Shown: one piece after another, positions 26,506 through 34,018 of the stretch
Layout of the letters: each line of letters opens with the position of its first letter
Position numbering within the stretch: position 1 is the stretch's first letter
Assembly: GCA_006738865.1 (NCBI GenBank)
Contig: AP019701.1
Span: 3,282,001 to 3,346,000 of the forward strand
Source of the DNA: Allostella sp. ATCC 35155
GTDB taxonomy: Bacteria > Pseudomonadota > Alphaproteobacteria > ATCC43930 > Allostellaceae
Reading direction: 5' to 3'
Length of the DNA: 64,000 bases
Position numbers and translations under genes: made by a program
The notes under the pieces: generated by a model
The model's database searches: none
Told to the model about the DNA's origin: nothing
Seen by the model: the letters and a program-made list of their open reading frames with translations, nothing else

Positions 26506-26534
26506 TGCATCCGGGCGCCGCCGCCGCGGGTAGC
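26506..26534 (+). promoter_or_regulatory. putative ECF promoter for the DUF4394 gene
   Basis: On the plus strand, TGCATCC (26506-26512) is followed after 16 bp by GGTAGC (26529-26534). The -35 word and the spacer length are identical to the divergent promoter of the sigma operon, which suggests both are read by the same sigma factor. It lies about 70 bp upstream of the DUF4394 start. Confidence 0.6.
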
Positions 26535-26605
26535 TGCTGCCGAGACCGACGCGGCGCCGGCCTCCTCGATCGACCAGACGCCGCCCAGACTTCCGGGAGA
26601 ATCCC

Positions 26606-27391
26606 ATGGCGCTTCGCACCCTCGCCCTTTCGCTCCTCGCCTCCGCCGCCGTGACGGGCGCGGCCCACGCCCAGCAAGTCGCGGCCCTCGTCGGCGACCG
26701 CACCATCGCCATCGTCGACACCAAGGCCAAGAAGGTCACCCGCACGATGACCGTCTCCGGCATCGAAGGGCGCCTCGCCGGCATCGACGTGCGCCCAGCC
26801 GACGGAATGCTGTACGGCGTCGTCGAGGATGGCAAGGTCGTCACGATCGACACCGCCTCCGGCAAGGCGACGGCCCGCACGACGCTGGAGCTGATGATCC
26901 CGCCCGGCACCGCCGCCACGATCGACTTCAACCCCGTCGCGGACCGGCTGCGGCTGATGGGCTCGGACGGGATGAACCTTCGCGCCAACGTCGATGACGG
27001 CAAGACCGTGCGGGACGGGACGCTGAAGTTCGCCGACGGCGACATGCACAAGGGCGAGCAGCCGATGGTGACGGCCGGCGCATACACCAACTCCTTCAAG
27101 GGCACGAAGGCCACGACGCTCTACGACGTCGACACGCGGATCGGCGCGCTGCTGCGCCAGGCACCGCCCAACGACGGCGTGCTCAATGCCATCGGCAAGC
27201 TGGGAACCAGCGCCAAGACCGTCGCCTTCGACATCGCGTCGGATGGCAAGGGCGGCAACTGGGCCTGGCTGATGGCGGGCAAGACCCTGCACGCGGTCGA
27301 TCTCGCCAGCGGCAAGGCGACGAAGGCCGCCGACATCGCCGGCGTCAAGGGGACCGTCCGCGACATCGCGATCCTGCCCGGCGCGATGTGA
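26606..27391 (+). CDS. secreted DUF4394-domain protein
   Basis: A 261-residue exported protein: signal peptide MALRTLALSLLASAAVTGAAHAQ, then a single DUF4394 beta-propeller-like domain. Recognisable segments are LAGIDVRPADGMLYGVVEDGKVVTIDTASGKAT, PGTAATIDFNPVADRLRLMGSDGMNLRANVDDGK, TAGAYTNSFKGTKATTLYDVDTRIGALLRQAPPNDG and HAVDLASGKATKAADIAGVKGTVRDIAILPG. The function of the domain is not established. Its position opposite an ECF sigma operon with a matching promoter makes it the probable main target of that sigma factor, hence an envelope or stress role. A hairpin terminator follows at 27403. Confidence 0.85.
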   Translation: MALRTLALSLLASAAVTGAAHAQQVAALVGDRTIAIVDTKAKKVTRTMTVSGIEGRLAGIDVRPADGMLYGVVEDGKVVTIDTASGKATARTTLELMIPPGTAATIDFNPVADRLRLMGSDGMNLRANVDDGKTVRDGTLKFADGDMHKGEQPMVTAGAYTNSFKGTKATTLYDVDTRIGALLRQAPPNDGVLNAIGKLGTSAKTVAFDIASDGKGGNWAWLMAGKTLHAVDLASGKATKAADIAGVKGTVRDIAILPGAM

Positions 27392-27402
27392 TTCCGGCGG
27401 CG

Positions 27403-27435
27403 GCCGGTGCGCGCGACGGTACCGTGCGCACCGGC
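27403..27435 (+). terminator. hairpin after DUF4394 gene
   Basis: Ten-bp perfect arms GCCGGTGCGC (27403-27412) and GCGCACCGGC (27426-27435), starting 12 bp after the stop codon. The 13-nt loop itself contains the palindrome ACGGTACCGT. No T-run follows, so termination strength is uncertain. Confidence 0.6.
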
Positions 27436-27500
27436 TGCTTCATCCTCGGGCCGATGCGTGCTACTGGAGGGCGAGTTCAAACGTCGATCCGGCCCGAGCC

Positions 27501-27707
27501 ATGGACCAGACGCTAGCGACCCCCGATTCCGACGCCGCCCCGGAGCCTCCGGCTGCCGGCCGGCCGGTCGAGCGCCCGGTCGGTCCGGAGAAGGACTGGA
27601 TCGAGACCCGGCTGCGCGGGCTCTGGGAGGCGGTGCTGGACGAGCCGGTTCCACCCGAACTGCTGGCCCTGCTGGAATCGCCCCCCGGAACACCGCCGCA
27701 CAAATAG
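27501..27707 (+). CDS. small NepR-like anti-sigma candidate
   Basis: A 68-residue protein with an acidic, Pro-rich N-terminus and a helical core WIETRLRGLWEAVLDEPVPPELLALLES. The core pattern LR-x-LW/Y-x-x-V-x-x-EPVP-x-x-x-x-x-LL is that of NepR, the anti-sigma factor of the alphaproteobacterial general stress sigma EcfG. NepR genes normally sit next to ecfG and phyR; neither is here, so this would be an orphan paralogue. The EPVP motif also occurs in other anti-sigma N-termini, so the call is tentative. No strong ribosome site is visible. Confidence 0.5.
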   Translation: MDQTLATPDSDAAPEPPAAGRPVERPVGPEKDWIETRLRGLWEAVLDEPVPPELLALLESPPGTPPHK

Positions 27708-27810
27708 CGTCCTGGCGCGTTCATCACGGACGGCGCCCACAACCTTTCGACGCATTTACGGACATGACCGCTCGGCGATAAACTCCGCTTATCCTTGGGC
27801 GGAGGCAGCC

Positions 27811-28860
27811 ATGCCGGTCACTACGGTGCATTTCGCGACCAACCGCGAAGAGATCCACCAGGGCGAGGCCATCGTCGGCTTCGGGCGGGCGCTCAATCCT
27901 CTCTCTCCCCGATGGCTGCGCTACGGCGCGGCCGACATGGCGACTGCGAGCCGGCGCAAGGCCGCGGAGTTCACGCTCCGCGAGTTGCGGGTCGCGCCGG
28001 AGAGCATCCCCGGTGTCACGCCCGGCGCGGATCAACCGCTGCTCGGCAGCGCCCTCGTGTTCGAGGGGCTGCGGCAGCGTCTGATCGCCAACAAGGCCGA
28101 TCTCGTCGTCATGCTGCACGGCTTCGCCTGCAACTTCGAGAATGCGCTCGTCAACGCGGCCGAGATCAAGACCGGCTGGAGCACCAAGGAACTGCCGCTG
28201 GAGACGGCGATCTTCTCCTGGCCGGCCGACGGCGAGGTGACTCCCTGGATCAAGTATGCCTCCGACCGGGACGACGCCCGCTCTTCGGCCAAGGCGGTGG
28301 AACGCGCGCTGATGCGCTTCCTCGAATACATCCGCGACCTGAAACCCGAGGAATGGTGCGGCCGCCAGATCCATCTCGTCGCCCACAGCATGGGCAACTA
28401 CATGCTGCGCAACGCCCTGCAGGCGATGCTGTCCGACCTCGGACGGCGGCCGCTGCCGCGCATCTTCAAGAACGTCTTCCTGATGGCGCCCGACGAGGAC
28501 GACGACGCCTTCGAGTGCGTGGACAAGCTGCAGCGCCTGCCGGAACTGGCCGAGGCCGTCCATGTCTACTTCGCCCGCAACGACCGGGCGCTCACCATCA
28601 GCGACCTGACCAAGAGCAACCCCGACCGGCTCGGCTCGACCGGCCCGCGCACCCTCTCCGACCTGCCGCACAAGGTGGTGCTGATCGACTGCCAGCAGGT
28701 CTCCGACACGAGCCTCACCGACGCCAACCACCAGTATTACCGCAAGCGCGCCGAGGTCATCGCCGACATCCGCCAGGTGATCGCCGGCCGCGCACCGGAG
28801 GAAGTCGACGGCCGCGACTGGATCCCGGCCCGCCGCTGCTTCCGCATCCGGCAAAGCTGA
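27811..28860 (+). CDS. DUF900-family alpha/beta hydrolase
   Basis: A 349-residue cytoplasmic alpha/beta-hydrolase-fold protein. It starts with VTTVHFATNREEI, the usual DUF900 opening, then VVMLHGFACNFENALVNAAEI (oxyanion HG), ETAIFSWPADGEVTPWIKYASDRDDARSSAKAVERAL, and the nucleophile elbow VAHSMGNYMLRNAL, with a later Asp (MAPDEDDDAFE) and a C-terminal His (DANHQYY). An esterase or lipase activity is possible; the substrate is unknown. A GGCGGAGGCAGCC stretch precedes the ATG. It is convergent with the STAS-kinase gene, 7 bp apart. Confidence 0.83.
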   Translation: MPVTTVHFATNREEIHQGEAIVGFGRALNPLSPRWLRYGAADMATASRRKAAEFTLRELRVAPESIPGVTPGADQPLLGSALVFEGLRQRLIANKADLVVMLHGFACNFENALVNAAEIKTGWSTKELPLETAIFSWPADGEVTPWIKYASDRDDARSSAKAVERALMRFLEYIRDLKPEEWCGRQIHLVAHSMGNYMLRNALQAMLSDLGRRPLPRIFKNVFLMAPDEDDDAFECVDKLQRLPELAEAVHVYFARNDRALTISDLTKSNPDRLGSTGPRTLSDLPHKVVLIDCQQVSDTSLTDANHQYYRKRAEVIADIRQVIAGRAPEEVDGRDWIPARRCFRIRQS

Positions 28861-28867
28861 CCGGCCG

Positions 28868-30007
28868 CTACCCCCGCATCCGCGGCAGCAGCACGTCCCG
28901 CACGGCCGCCGACAGCTGCTCGCGCAGCTTGGGCAGGAAGGTGATGGTGTAGATCAGGCGCAGCGAGGCGAGGAAGGCGCGGTTGGCCTCGGCGAAGGCG
29001 CGCTCCGCCGCCGGCTTGTCGGCGAAGTAGCGGGCAAGGCAGGCGTCGAGCAGGCGGACGCCGTCGGCGTTCGGGATCTTGGTCGCCAGCTCGGAGATGC
29101 CGAGTTCGGGCAGGCCGTAGATCGTGTAGAGCAGGCCGATGTCGAACAGATAGTGCCCGCGCGAGACGTCGCCCATGTCGATGATCACGGGCTCGCCGTC
29201 GCGGATCATGATGTTGCTGGTATGGAGGTCGAAATGGACGCAGTTGTCGGCGTCCGGGATGGTCTCCAGCCTGGCCAGGAGGAGGTCGATGTCCTCGGGC
29301 GGCAGGAAGAAGTCCATCTGGCGGATATAGCCGCGGAAGCTTTCCTTGATGTCGGGGAAGACGCCGGCCGGCGCCGGTGTGGCATGGACCAGCCGGGTGA
29401 CCTCCGCCAGCGTCTCCGCATGCTCTTCGATGTTGTCGAGATCGGCGCGAATGACGGCGCTGAACAGCTTCGCGTCCAGCATCTCGTAGACGACGCCGGT
29501 GCGGCTGCCGCAGGCGACGACGTCGTAGGAGATCGCCGTCGGGATGCCGGCGACGAAGGCCGCCTTGGCGAATGCCTTCTCCTTCTCGGCGATCGCCGGT
29601 TCGACGCCCTCGTTGTAGACCTTGACGATGGTCTCGCGGTCGAGGCGGTAGCATTCCCCGCAGACGCCGGCCGACAGGAACTCCAGCCCGTCCAGCGCGA
29701 TCTGGCGCAGCCGCGGCCGGACCGCGATGAGGCTGGCCAATCCCGTCATGTCCAGGATCTCGATGACCTCGCGTCCGACATTGGTCAGGAGCATCGTGCC
29801 GCCCGCGCCGGTCTGGCGCTTCTGCGCCCGCAGCAGCTCGCGCAGGCCGGCGCTGGAGACGTAGTCGCAGGCGTCGAAGTCGAGCACGAGATGGCGCACC
29901 GCCCCGCGATCCAGTTCGCGGCCCAGCGCCGGCGCCGTCGCGATGTCGAGCCGGCCGGCCAGCTTCAGGGTCAGGGTGTCGTCGGCACGCTCGGCAGCGA
30001 TATCCAT
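28868..30007 (-). CDS. STAS domain fused to APH-type kinase
   Basis: A 379-residue two-domain protein from the ATG at 30007. Residues 1-105 are an anti-sigma-factor antagonist STAS domain (LAGRLDIATAPALGRELDRGAVRHLVLDFDACDYVSSAGLRELL, with the phosphorylatable Ser in the YVSSAGL loop). Residues 110-330 form an aminoglycoside-phosphotransferase/choline-kinase-like domain with IVKVYNEG (the ATP-binding Lys), the Brenner catalytic loop HFDLHTSNIMI and the metal motif VIIDMGD. Such a fusion suggests a kinase whose activity or target is coupled to partner-switch signalling, possibly phosphorylating its own or a partner STAS domain. The adjacent transport genes give no direct clue. Confidence 0.85.
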   Translation of the reverse strand: MDIAAERADDTLTLKLAGRLDIATAPALGRELDRGAVRHLVLDFDACDYVSSAGLRELLRAQKRQTGAGGTMLLTNVGREVIEILDMTGLASLIAVRPRLRQIALDGLEFLSAGVCGECYRLDRETIVKVYNEGVEPAIAEKEKAFAKAAFVAGIPTAISYDVVACGSRTGVVYEMLDAKLFSAVIRADLDNIEEHAETLAEVTRLVHATPAPAGVFPDIKESFRGYIRQMDFFLPPEDIDLLLARLETIPDADNCVHFDLHTSNIMIRDGEPVIIDMGDVSRGHYLFDIGLLYTIYGLPELGISELATKIPNADGVRLLDACLARYFADKPAAERAFAEANRAFLASLRLIYTITFLPKLREQLSAAVRDVLLPRMRG

Positions 30008-30087
30008 GTGTCGGCTCCCATTCGGCACGGGACTCGGTGCGCCGACGGAGGGACCATATCGCCGCGCCTGCGGCGGGAGAAGCGGCG

Positions 30088-31065
30088 CTAGAGCCAGCCG
30101 CGGCGCTTGAACCACCAATAGGGAACGATGGCCGATACCACCATCGTCCCGAGCGCGAAGGGATAGCCGAACTTCCAGTTCAGCTCCGGCATGGCCTGGA
30201 AGTTCATGCCGTAGATCGTGCCGACCAGGGTCGGCGGCAGGAACAGCACCGCCGCCACCGAGAACACCTTGATGATGGCGTTCTGCTCGAGGTTGATCAG
30301 GCCCAGCGTCGCCTCGTGCAGGAAGCCGATCTCCTGCTCCAGCTGGCTCTCGAAGGCGCCCAGCGAGTTGAGGTCGCGCGCGATCGCCTTGATCCGGGCA
30401 GAGAGGCCGCCCTTCAGCCAGCCGTCGGCGCCCTGGCGCAGGAACGGCAGGATGCGGCCGAGGCTGAGCAGGCTCTCGCGCAGGATCGCCAGCAGCCGGT
30501 TGCGCCGGCCGAGCTGGCGGATGAGGGCGCGCAGGTCCGGCCGCTCGCCGTCGGCGCGTGCCTCGTCGTCGTCGTAGAAGATGGCGGTCGAGCAGCCGTG
30601 CAGGTCGCTCGCGACGATCTCGAGCACGTCGGCGATGCGCTCGACGAGGCTCTCCAGCAGCGACAGCAGGATGGCCGGCGCCGTGCGGTTGTCTTCGGGA
30701 TGCTTGGCCAGCCGGCCCGCGAAGGTGCGGAACGGCAGCGGATCGGAATAGCGGACGGTCACCAGATGGTCGGCCGTCAGCAGGAAGGTGATGTCGGCCC
30801 TGACCGGCCGCTTCTCCGCGACGCCCGTCACCACCGCGGCGGTCATGACCAGGGCCCCACCCTCGCGATAGAGGCGCGCGGATTCCTCGATCTCCGACAT
30901 CTCCTGCCGGGTCGGCACCTGCAGGCCGAGGAGCGACTCGACCGCGCGTTCCTCCTCGCCCGTCGGGTTCTGCAGGTCGATCCAGACGACATCGGCGGCG
31001 GCCGGAACCACCCCCGCCGGCAGAAGGGCCGGGCCATTGGCCCGGCGCTCCCAGTAGCGGATCAC
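30088..31065 (-). CDS. CorA-family divalent/magnesium transporter
   Basis: A 325-residue CorA-family channel. The N-terminal cytoplasmic domain (WIDLQNPTGEEERAVESLLGLQVPTRQEM) and long helices precede two C-terminal transmembrane helices with the pore signature YGMNFQAMPEL. The chain ends in a basic WWFKRRGWL tail. The GTG at 31065 was chosen because it overlaps the stop of the upstream small membrane protein (GTGA), indicating coupling; an upstream in-frame GTG at 31146 would overlap that gene by about 85 bp. The GMN-x5-PEL loop deviates from the classic MPEL spacing only slightly, so Mg2+/Co2+/Ni2+ transport is likely. Confidence 0.9.
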   Translation of the reverse strand: MIRYWERRANGPALLPAGVVPAAADVVWIDLQNPTGEEERAVESLLGLQVPTRQEMSEIEESARLYREGGALVMTAAVVTGVAEKRPVRADITFLLTADHLVTVRYSDPLPFRTFAGRLAKHPEDNRTAPAILLSLLESLVERIADVLEIVASDLHGCSTAIFYDDDEARADGERPDLRALIRQLGRRNRLLAILRESLLSLGRILPFLRQGADGWLKGGLSARIKAIARDLNSLGAFESQLEQEIGFLHEATLGLINLEQNAIIKVFSVAAVLFLPPTLVGTIYGMNFQAMPELNWKFGYPFALGTMVVSAIVPYWWFKRRGWL

Positions 31066-31268
31066 CGCGCGGCCGGGGCTGCCAGCGCGGTCTGCGCCGT
31101 CGACGCCGATTCGAGCGGCACGGCCTCGGTCAGCGCCGCGGCGCACAGGCCGATCACGGGAAGGAAAGCGGTGCCGATGCAGATGGCGAGCACGAGGCCG
31201 ACATCGGAGGTCCGGCGGACCTGGGACGGGCGCGAGACGGCCGCCTTCCGGAAAAGCGAAAGGGTCAT
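31062..31268 (-). CDS. small single-span membrane protein coupled to corA
   Basis: A 68-residue protein starting at ATG 31268 behind a good AGGAGT site. A short basic N-terminus is followed by one transmembrane helix (about residues 24-47, GLVLAICIGTAFLPVIGLCAAAL) and an Ala-rich tail. Its stop overlaps the GTG of the CorA gene by 4 bp. No family was recognised. The coupling suggests a small regulatory or accessory subunit of the transporter, but this is inference. Confidence 0.65.
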   Translation of the reverse strand: MTLSLFRKAAVSRPSQVRRTSDVGLVLAICIGTAFLPVIGLCAAALTEAVPLESASTAQTALAAPAAR

Positions 31269-31322
31269 CGGGATACTCCTGTCGGGCGTCCGCTCTTGCG
31301 GTCCGTCCGACGGAAGCGCCGA

Positions 31323-31391
31323 TCAGAAGGTCGGCGTGCCCGGAACGGCCGAAGAAGGAACACCCGATCGACTGAATGGGTCGGTCGGCAT
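31323..31391 (-). CDS. possible Pro-rich leader peptide upstream of the corA operon
   Basis: A 22-residue reading frame, ATG at 31391, behind AGGAACAGGAACC, reading MPTDPFSRSGVPSSAVPGTP then two residues and TGA. It has four prolines and lies 54 bp before the small membrane protein. GC-rich hairpin-capable segments surround it. In enterobacteria, short Pro-rich leaders (mgtL, corL) control Mg2+ transporter mRNAs; whether this is analogous is speculative. Confidence 0.3.
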   Translation of the reverse strand: MPTDPFSRSGVPSSAVPGTPTF

Positions 31392-31523
31392 GGGTTCCTG
31401 TTCCTGGGGTATCACGGCACCCCGACGGGGCATCGCGATGGGCCTCAAATGACCCTTCCGGCGTCCGCCGTCAAGCCGATTCCATCGCAGTGCAGCACGA
31501 CGTCGGCCCTAGCGACGGAACGC

Positions 31524-31811
31524 TCAGTCGTCGCGCTTCCGGCTGATCTCGCGAAGGTCGCCGACCGAGAGCTTGAGGTCGTACTTGTGCCCGTCCGCCC
31601 CTCGCGCGTCGTCGACCTCCCAGACGCGGCCATCGTCTTCCCGCTCGATATCGTCCCAGCTCGTGAAGCCCATCTGGCGGAGCGCCGCCTCGATCTGCGT
31701 CCGCTCCTGCGGGGTCGGATCGTCGTCGGCCTGCGCGGCGGCGATCGGCGTCGCGACCACCGCCCCCAGCGCCAGGGCGGCCACGAGGAGATCGCGTTTG
31801 GTCCGGGTCAT
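31524..31811 (-). CDS. small exported PepSY-like protein
   Basis: A 95-residue protein starting at ATG 31811 (MTRTKRDLLVAALALGAVVATPIAAAQA is the signal peptide, cut near residue 28). The mature part, ERTQIEAALRQMGFTSWDDIEREDDGRVWEVDDARGADGHKYDLKLSVGDLREI, has the size and strand-helix pattern of a single PepSY domain, a fold often found in periplasmic inhibitors and in small secreted proteins. An AAGGAGT site precedes it. It lies upstream of the CorA unit on the same strand with a 255-bp gap, which holds the leader ORF and little else. Confidence 0.78.
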   Translation of the reverse strand: MTRTKRDLLVAALALGAVVATPIAAAQADDDPTPQERTQIEAALRQMGFTSWDDIEREDDGRVWEVDDARGADGHKYDLKLSVGDLREISRKRDD

Positions 31812-31900
31812 GTCGGCACTCCTTCTTTCCGTCCGCGATGCGGGCACTCGCATGCGAACGCAACCAGGGCCGTCGCGGTTCCGGGCGGCCGAGGGCGCGC

Positions 31901-32443
31901 TCAGGGCGCCGCGCCGATGGCGGCCGCGGGCGGCGGGTGGCGCAGCCAGGAGAAGACGTACTCGTTCGCCGCATAGAGCGCCGTGTCGGCCACCGCGACG
32001 GTCACGGCATAGGCGGCCGACCCGGCCAGCCGGCCGCCGCCCAGCGCGGTGCCGACCGCGAAGCTGCGCAGCGTGCTGAAGACCCGGTAGGTCGCCGACT
32101 TCGCCGAGACGATGCCGAGTTCGGCCGGGCGGCTGTCGGCGGCAGCCGCGGCGTTCCAGGCCATCTCGTGGGCGACGTAGAGCGCACCCGAGGTGATGAA
32201 GCTGACCGCGAAGACCGCCGGCACGCTGACGGAGCCGACGCCGTAGAAGGCGGTGAAGATGCCCGCCTCGATCGTGCTGGACAGTACTTCGAACGTCACC
32301 GCCTTGATCGCGATCCCGCGCAGGTCGGCGTTGCCGGCCGGCGCGTCCTCGGCCTGGGCGGCCCCCGCCAGGACCGCACCCGCCAGGGCTACGGCCGCGG
32401 CCAGGAGCGCAGCCCGGCCTATGCGGCGAGGCGGACCAGCCAC
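31901..32443 (-). CDS. DUF2061-like membrane protein
   Basis: About 180 residues starting at GTG 32443 inside the crcB 3' end (25-bp overlap); no ATG is available. The N-terminal segment looks like a signal or first TM (ALLAAAVALAGAVLAGAAQA). Two similar hydrophobic repeats follow: GIAIKAVTFEVLSSTIEAGIFTAFYGVGSVSVPAVFAVSFITSGALYVAHEMAW and SAKSATYRVFSTLRSFAVGTALGG. The TYRV-start and the Ala-x-Tyr-x-x-x-E helix resemble DUF2061. The function is unknown. Probably co-transcribed with crcB. Confidence 0.65.
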   Translation of the reverse strand: MAGPPRRIGRAALLAAAVALAGAVLAGAAQAEDAPAGNADLRGIAIKAVTFEVLSSTIEAGIFTAFYGVGSVSVPAVFAVSFITSGALYVAHEMAWNAAAAADSRPAELGIVSAKSATYRVFSTLRSFAVGTALGGGRLAGSAAYAVTVAVADTALYAANEYVFSWLRHPPPAAAIGAAP

Positions 32444-32796
32444 AGGCCGGCGAACACGGCCAGCAGGGAGAGCGCGACCGAGCCCGCGACATAGGCCACG
32501 GCCGTGGCGAGGTCGCCGCGCTCGTAGAGCAGGGCCGCGTCGAGCGAGAAGGCCGAGAAGGTCGTGAAGCCGCCGAGAATGCCGGTCGTCAGGAAGAGCC
32601 GCCAGCCCTGCCCCGGGTCGGCCTTGTGCGCGAACCAGCCGACCAGCAGCCCCATGACCAGCGATCCGGCGACGTTGACCGCGAAGGTGCCGAAGGGGAA
32701 GTTCGGTCCCGCGAGGCGCAGGGCGGCCTGGTTGACCCCGTGCCGCATCGCGCCACCCAGGCCTGCGCCGAGGAAAACGAAGACATAGCCCTGCAT
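32419..32796 (-). CDS. crcB: CrcB/Fluc fluoride channel
   Basis: A 125-residue small membrane protein with four helices and the Fluc signature: GAGLGGAMRHGVNQ at the start, FPFGTFAVNVAGSLVMGLLVGW in TM2 (pore Asn), and ILGGFTTFSAFSLDAALLYERG in TM3 (the Na+/Phe box motif GGFTTFSAFS). It exports fluoride. Only 21 bp separate it from the upstream amidohydrolase stop, leaving no room for a fluoride riboswitch, so expression probably depends on read-through. Confidence 0.95.
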   Translation of the reverse strand: MQGYVFVFLGAGLGGAMRHGVNQAALRLAGPNFPFGTFAVNVAGSLVMGLLVGWFAHKADPGQGWRLFLTTGILGGFTTFSAFSLDAALLYERGDLATAVAYVAGSVALSLLAVFAGLWLVRLAA

Positions 32797-32817
32797 CGAA
32801 GGGCGCCCCCTCCACTC

Positions 32818-33849
32818 TCAGTCCAACGACAGCTTGTAGACCCGCCCGGCCGTGCCGGAGAAGAGCGCGCGCTTCTCGTCGGCCGACGCGCCGGCGGCGA
32901 TCCGCTTGAAGGCGTTCCACAGGGCGGCATAGCCGATACCCATCTTCTCGACCGGGAAATTGCTCTCGAAGAGGCAGCGCTCGGCGCCGAAGAGTTCGAT
33001 ACAGGTCTCGATCCAGGGCGCCCACAGCCGCGCCAGCTCGGCCGAGGTCGGCGGGCGGGCGGCGGCGCCGTAGTCGAAGGCGGCCAGCCGCATCATCATC
33101 CCGCCGAGCTTGACCGACACGTTGGGAGAGCGCGCCAGTTCGACCATGCCGGCCTTCCATTGCGCGAAGACGGCGTCGCTCCGGCCGGCATAGGGGCCGT
33201 AGCCGAGCGGCCCGCCGCAATGGCCGAAGACGAAGTTCGTCTCCGGCATGGCGCGCACGAGGTCGATCGCCTCGGCATGCTGCGGGAAGAAGGTCCAGAG
33301 ATCGAAGGCCAGCCCCATCTCGGTGAGCCGGGCGAGGCCGCGCCGGAAATCGGGCCGGGCGAGGAGGTGCGGCCCCGGCGCGCCGTGACCGATGACGGGA
33401 TCGGCGTCCCACGCGGCCTGCTGCCGGATGCCGCGAAAGCGGCCGCCGCCCGCCCGGACATGGGCCTCCAGCACCGGCGCCACGGCGTCGCCCAGCCTCA
33501 GGTCCGCATAGCCGACGATGCCGGCCGCCACCCGCGCCGGGCCATAGATGCCGCTGGCGCTCATCGCCGCGATGCCGTTGACGAACTCCGTCTCGCCGAC
33601 CGGCCGCATCGCCTCGGACCCGGACGCGCGGTACATCGCGTGGCATTCGATGAAGACGCTGGCGACGACGTTGTGGCCGGTCTCGAAGTCGGCCAGCAGG
33701 TCGGGCAGGAAGTAGGGATAGCCGGGCTTGTGCCAGAGGTGATGGTGGGCATCGACGATCGGCAGCTCGGGCTCCAGGATCTCTTCCGGCTCGGCCCGGG
33801 CCAGCCAGTCCGGGCGCGGCGCGAAGATGCGGCCATACTGAGTCGTCAT
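32818..33849 (-). CDS. amidohydrolase-2-family TIM-barrel hydrolase
   Basis: A 343-residue metal-dependent hydrolase or lactonase-like protein of the amidohydro_2 family. It opens with PIVDAHHHLWHKPGYPYFLPDLLADF, the double-His metal motif. It continues with VASVFIECHAMYR, ARPDFRRGLARLTEMGLAFDLWTFFPQHAEAIDLVRAMPETNFVFGHCGG (the barrel His), VSVKLGGMMMRL and the catalytic Asp-equivalent region CLFESNFPVEKMGIGYAALWNAFKRIAAG. Relatives include lactone hydrolases and 2-pyrone-4,6-dicarboxylate lactonase-type enzymes. The substrate is unknown. It probably heads the amidohydrolase-crcB-DUF2061 transcript. Confidence 0.85.
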   Translation of the reverse strand: MTTQYGRIFAPRPDWLARAEPEEILEPELPIVDAHHHLWHKPGYPYFLPDLLADFETGHNVVASVFIECHAMYRASGSEAMRPVGETEFVNGIAAMSASGIYGPARVAAGIVGYADLRLGDAVAPVLEAHVRAGGGRFRGIRQQAAWDADPVIGHGAPGPHLLARPDFRRGLARLTEMGLAFDLWTFFPQHAEAIDLVRAMPETNFVFGHCGGPLGYGPYAGRSDAVFAQWKAGMVELARSPNVSVKLGGMMMRLAAFDYGAAARPPTSAELARLWAPWIETCIELFGAERCLFESNFPVEKMGIGYAALWNAFKRIAAGASADEKRALFSGTAGRVYKLSLD

Positions 33850-34018
33850 TGTCGTTCCCTCCCCGGTCGTTCTGCGGCGGCCGAGTACGGCACGGCGAGG
33901 GCCGCGCCGGCAAGGCCGAACGGCCCGCCGGACGCCGTTCGATCGTGCGGCGCGACGAGGGCATGCGGGCGCGCCGCCGGAGCGGACTCCGGCGGCGGCC
34001 GGCGGAAGGGCTGGGCCT

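Noticed and set aside
30008-30087. 80-bp gap of tRNA size
   Set aside because: No cloverleaf, T-loop or acceptor pairing found; it only holds GC-rich hairpins between minus-strand genes.
31269-31523. Known Mg2+ riboswitch (M-box) before the corA unit
   Set aside because: Conserved M-box segments were not found; only a possible leader peptide and short hairpins are visible.
32797-32817. Fluoride riboswitch before crcB
   Set aside because: Only 21 bp lie between the genes, too short for the aptamer.
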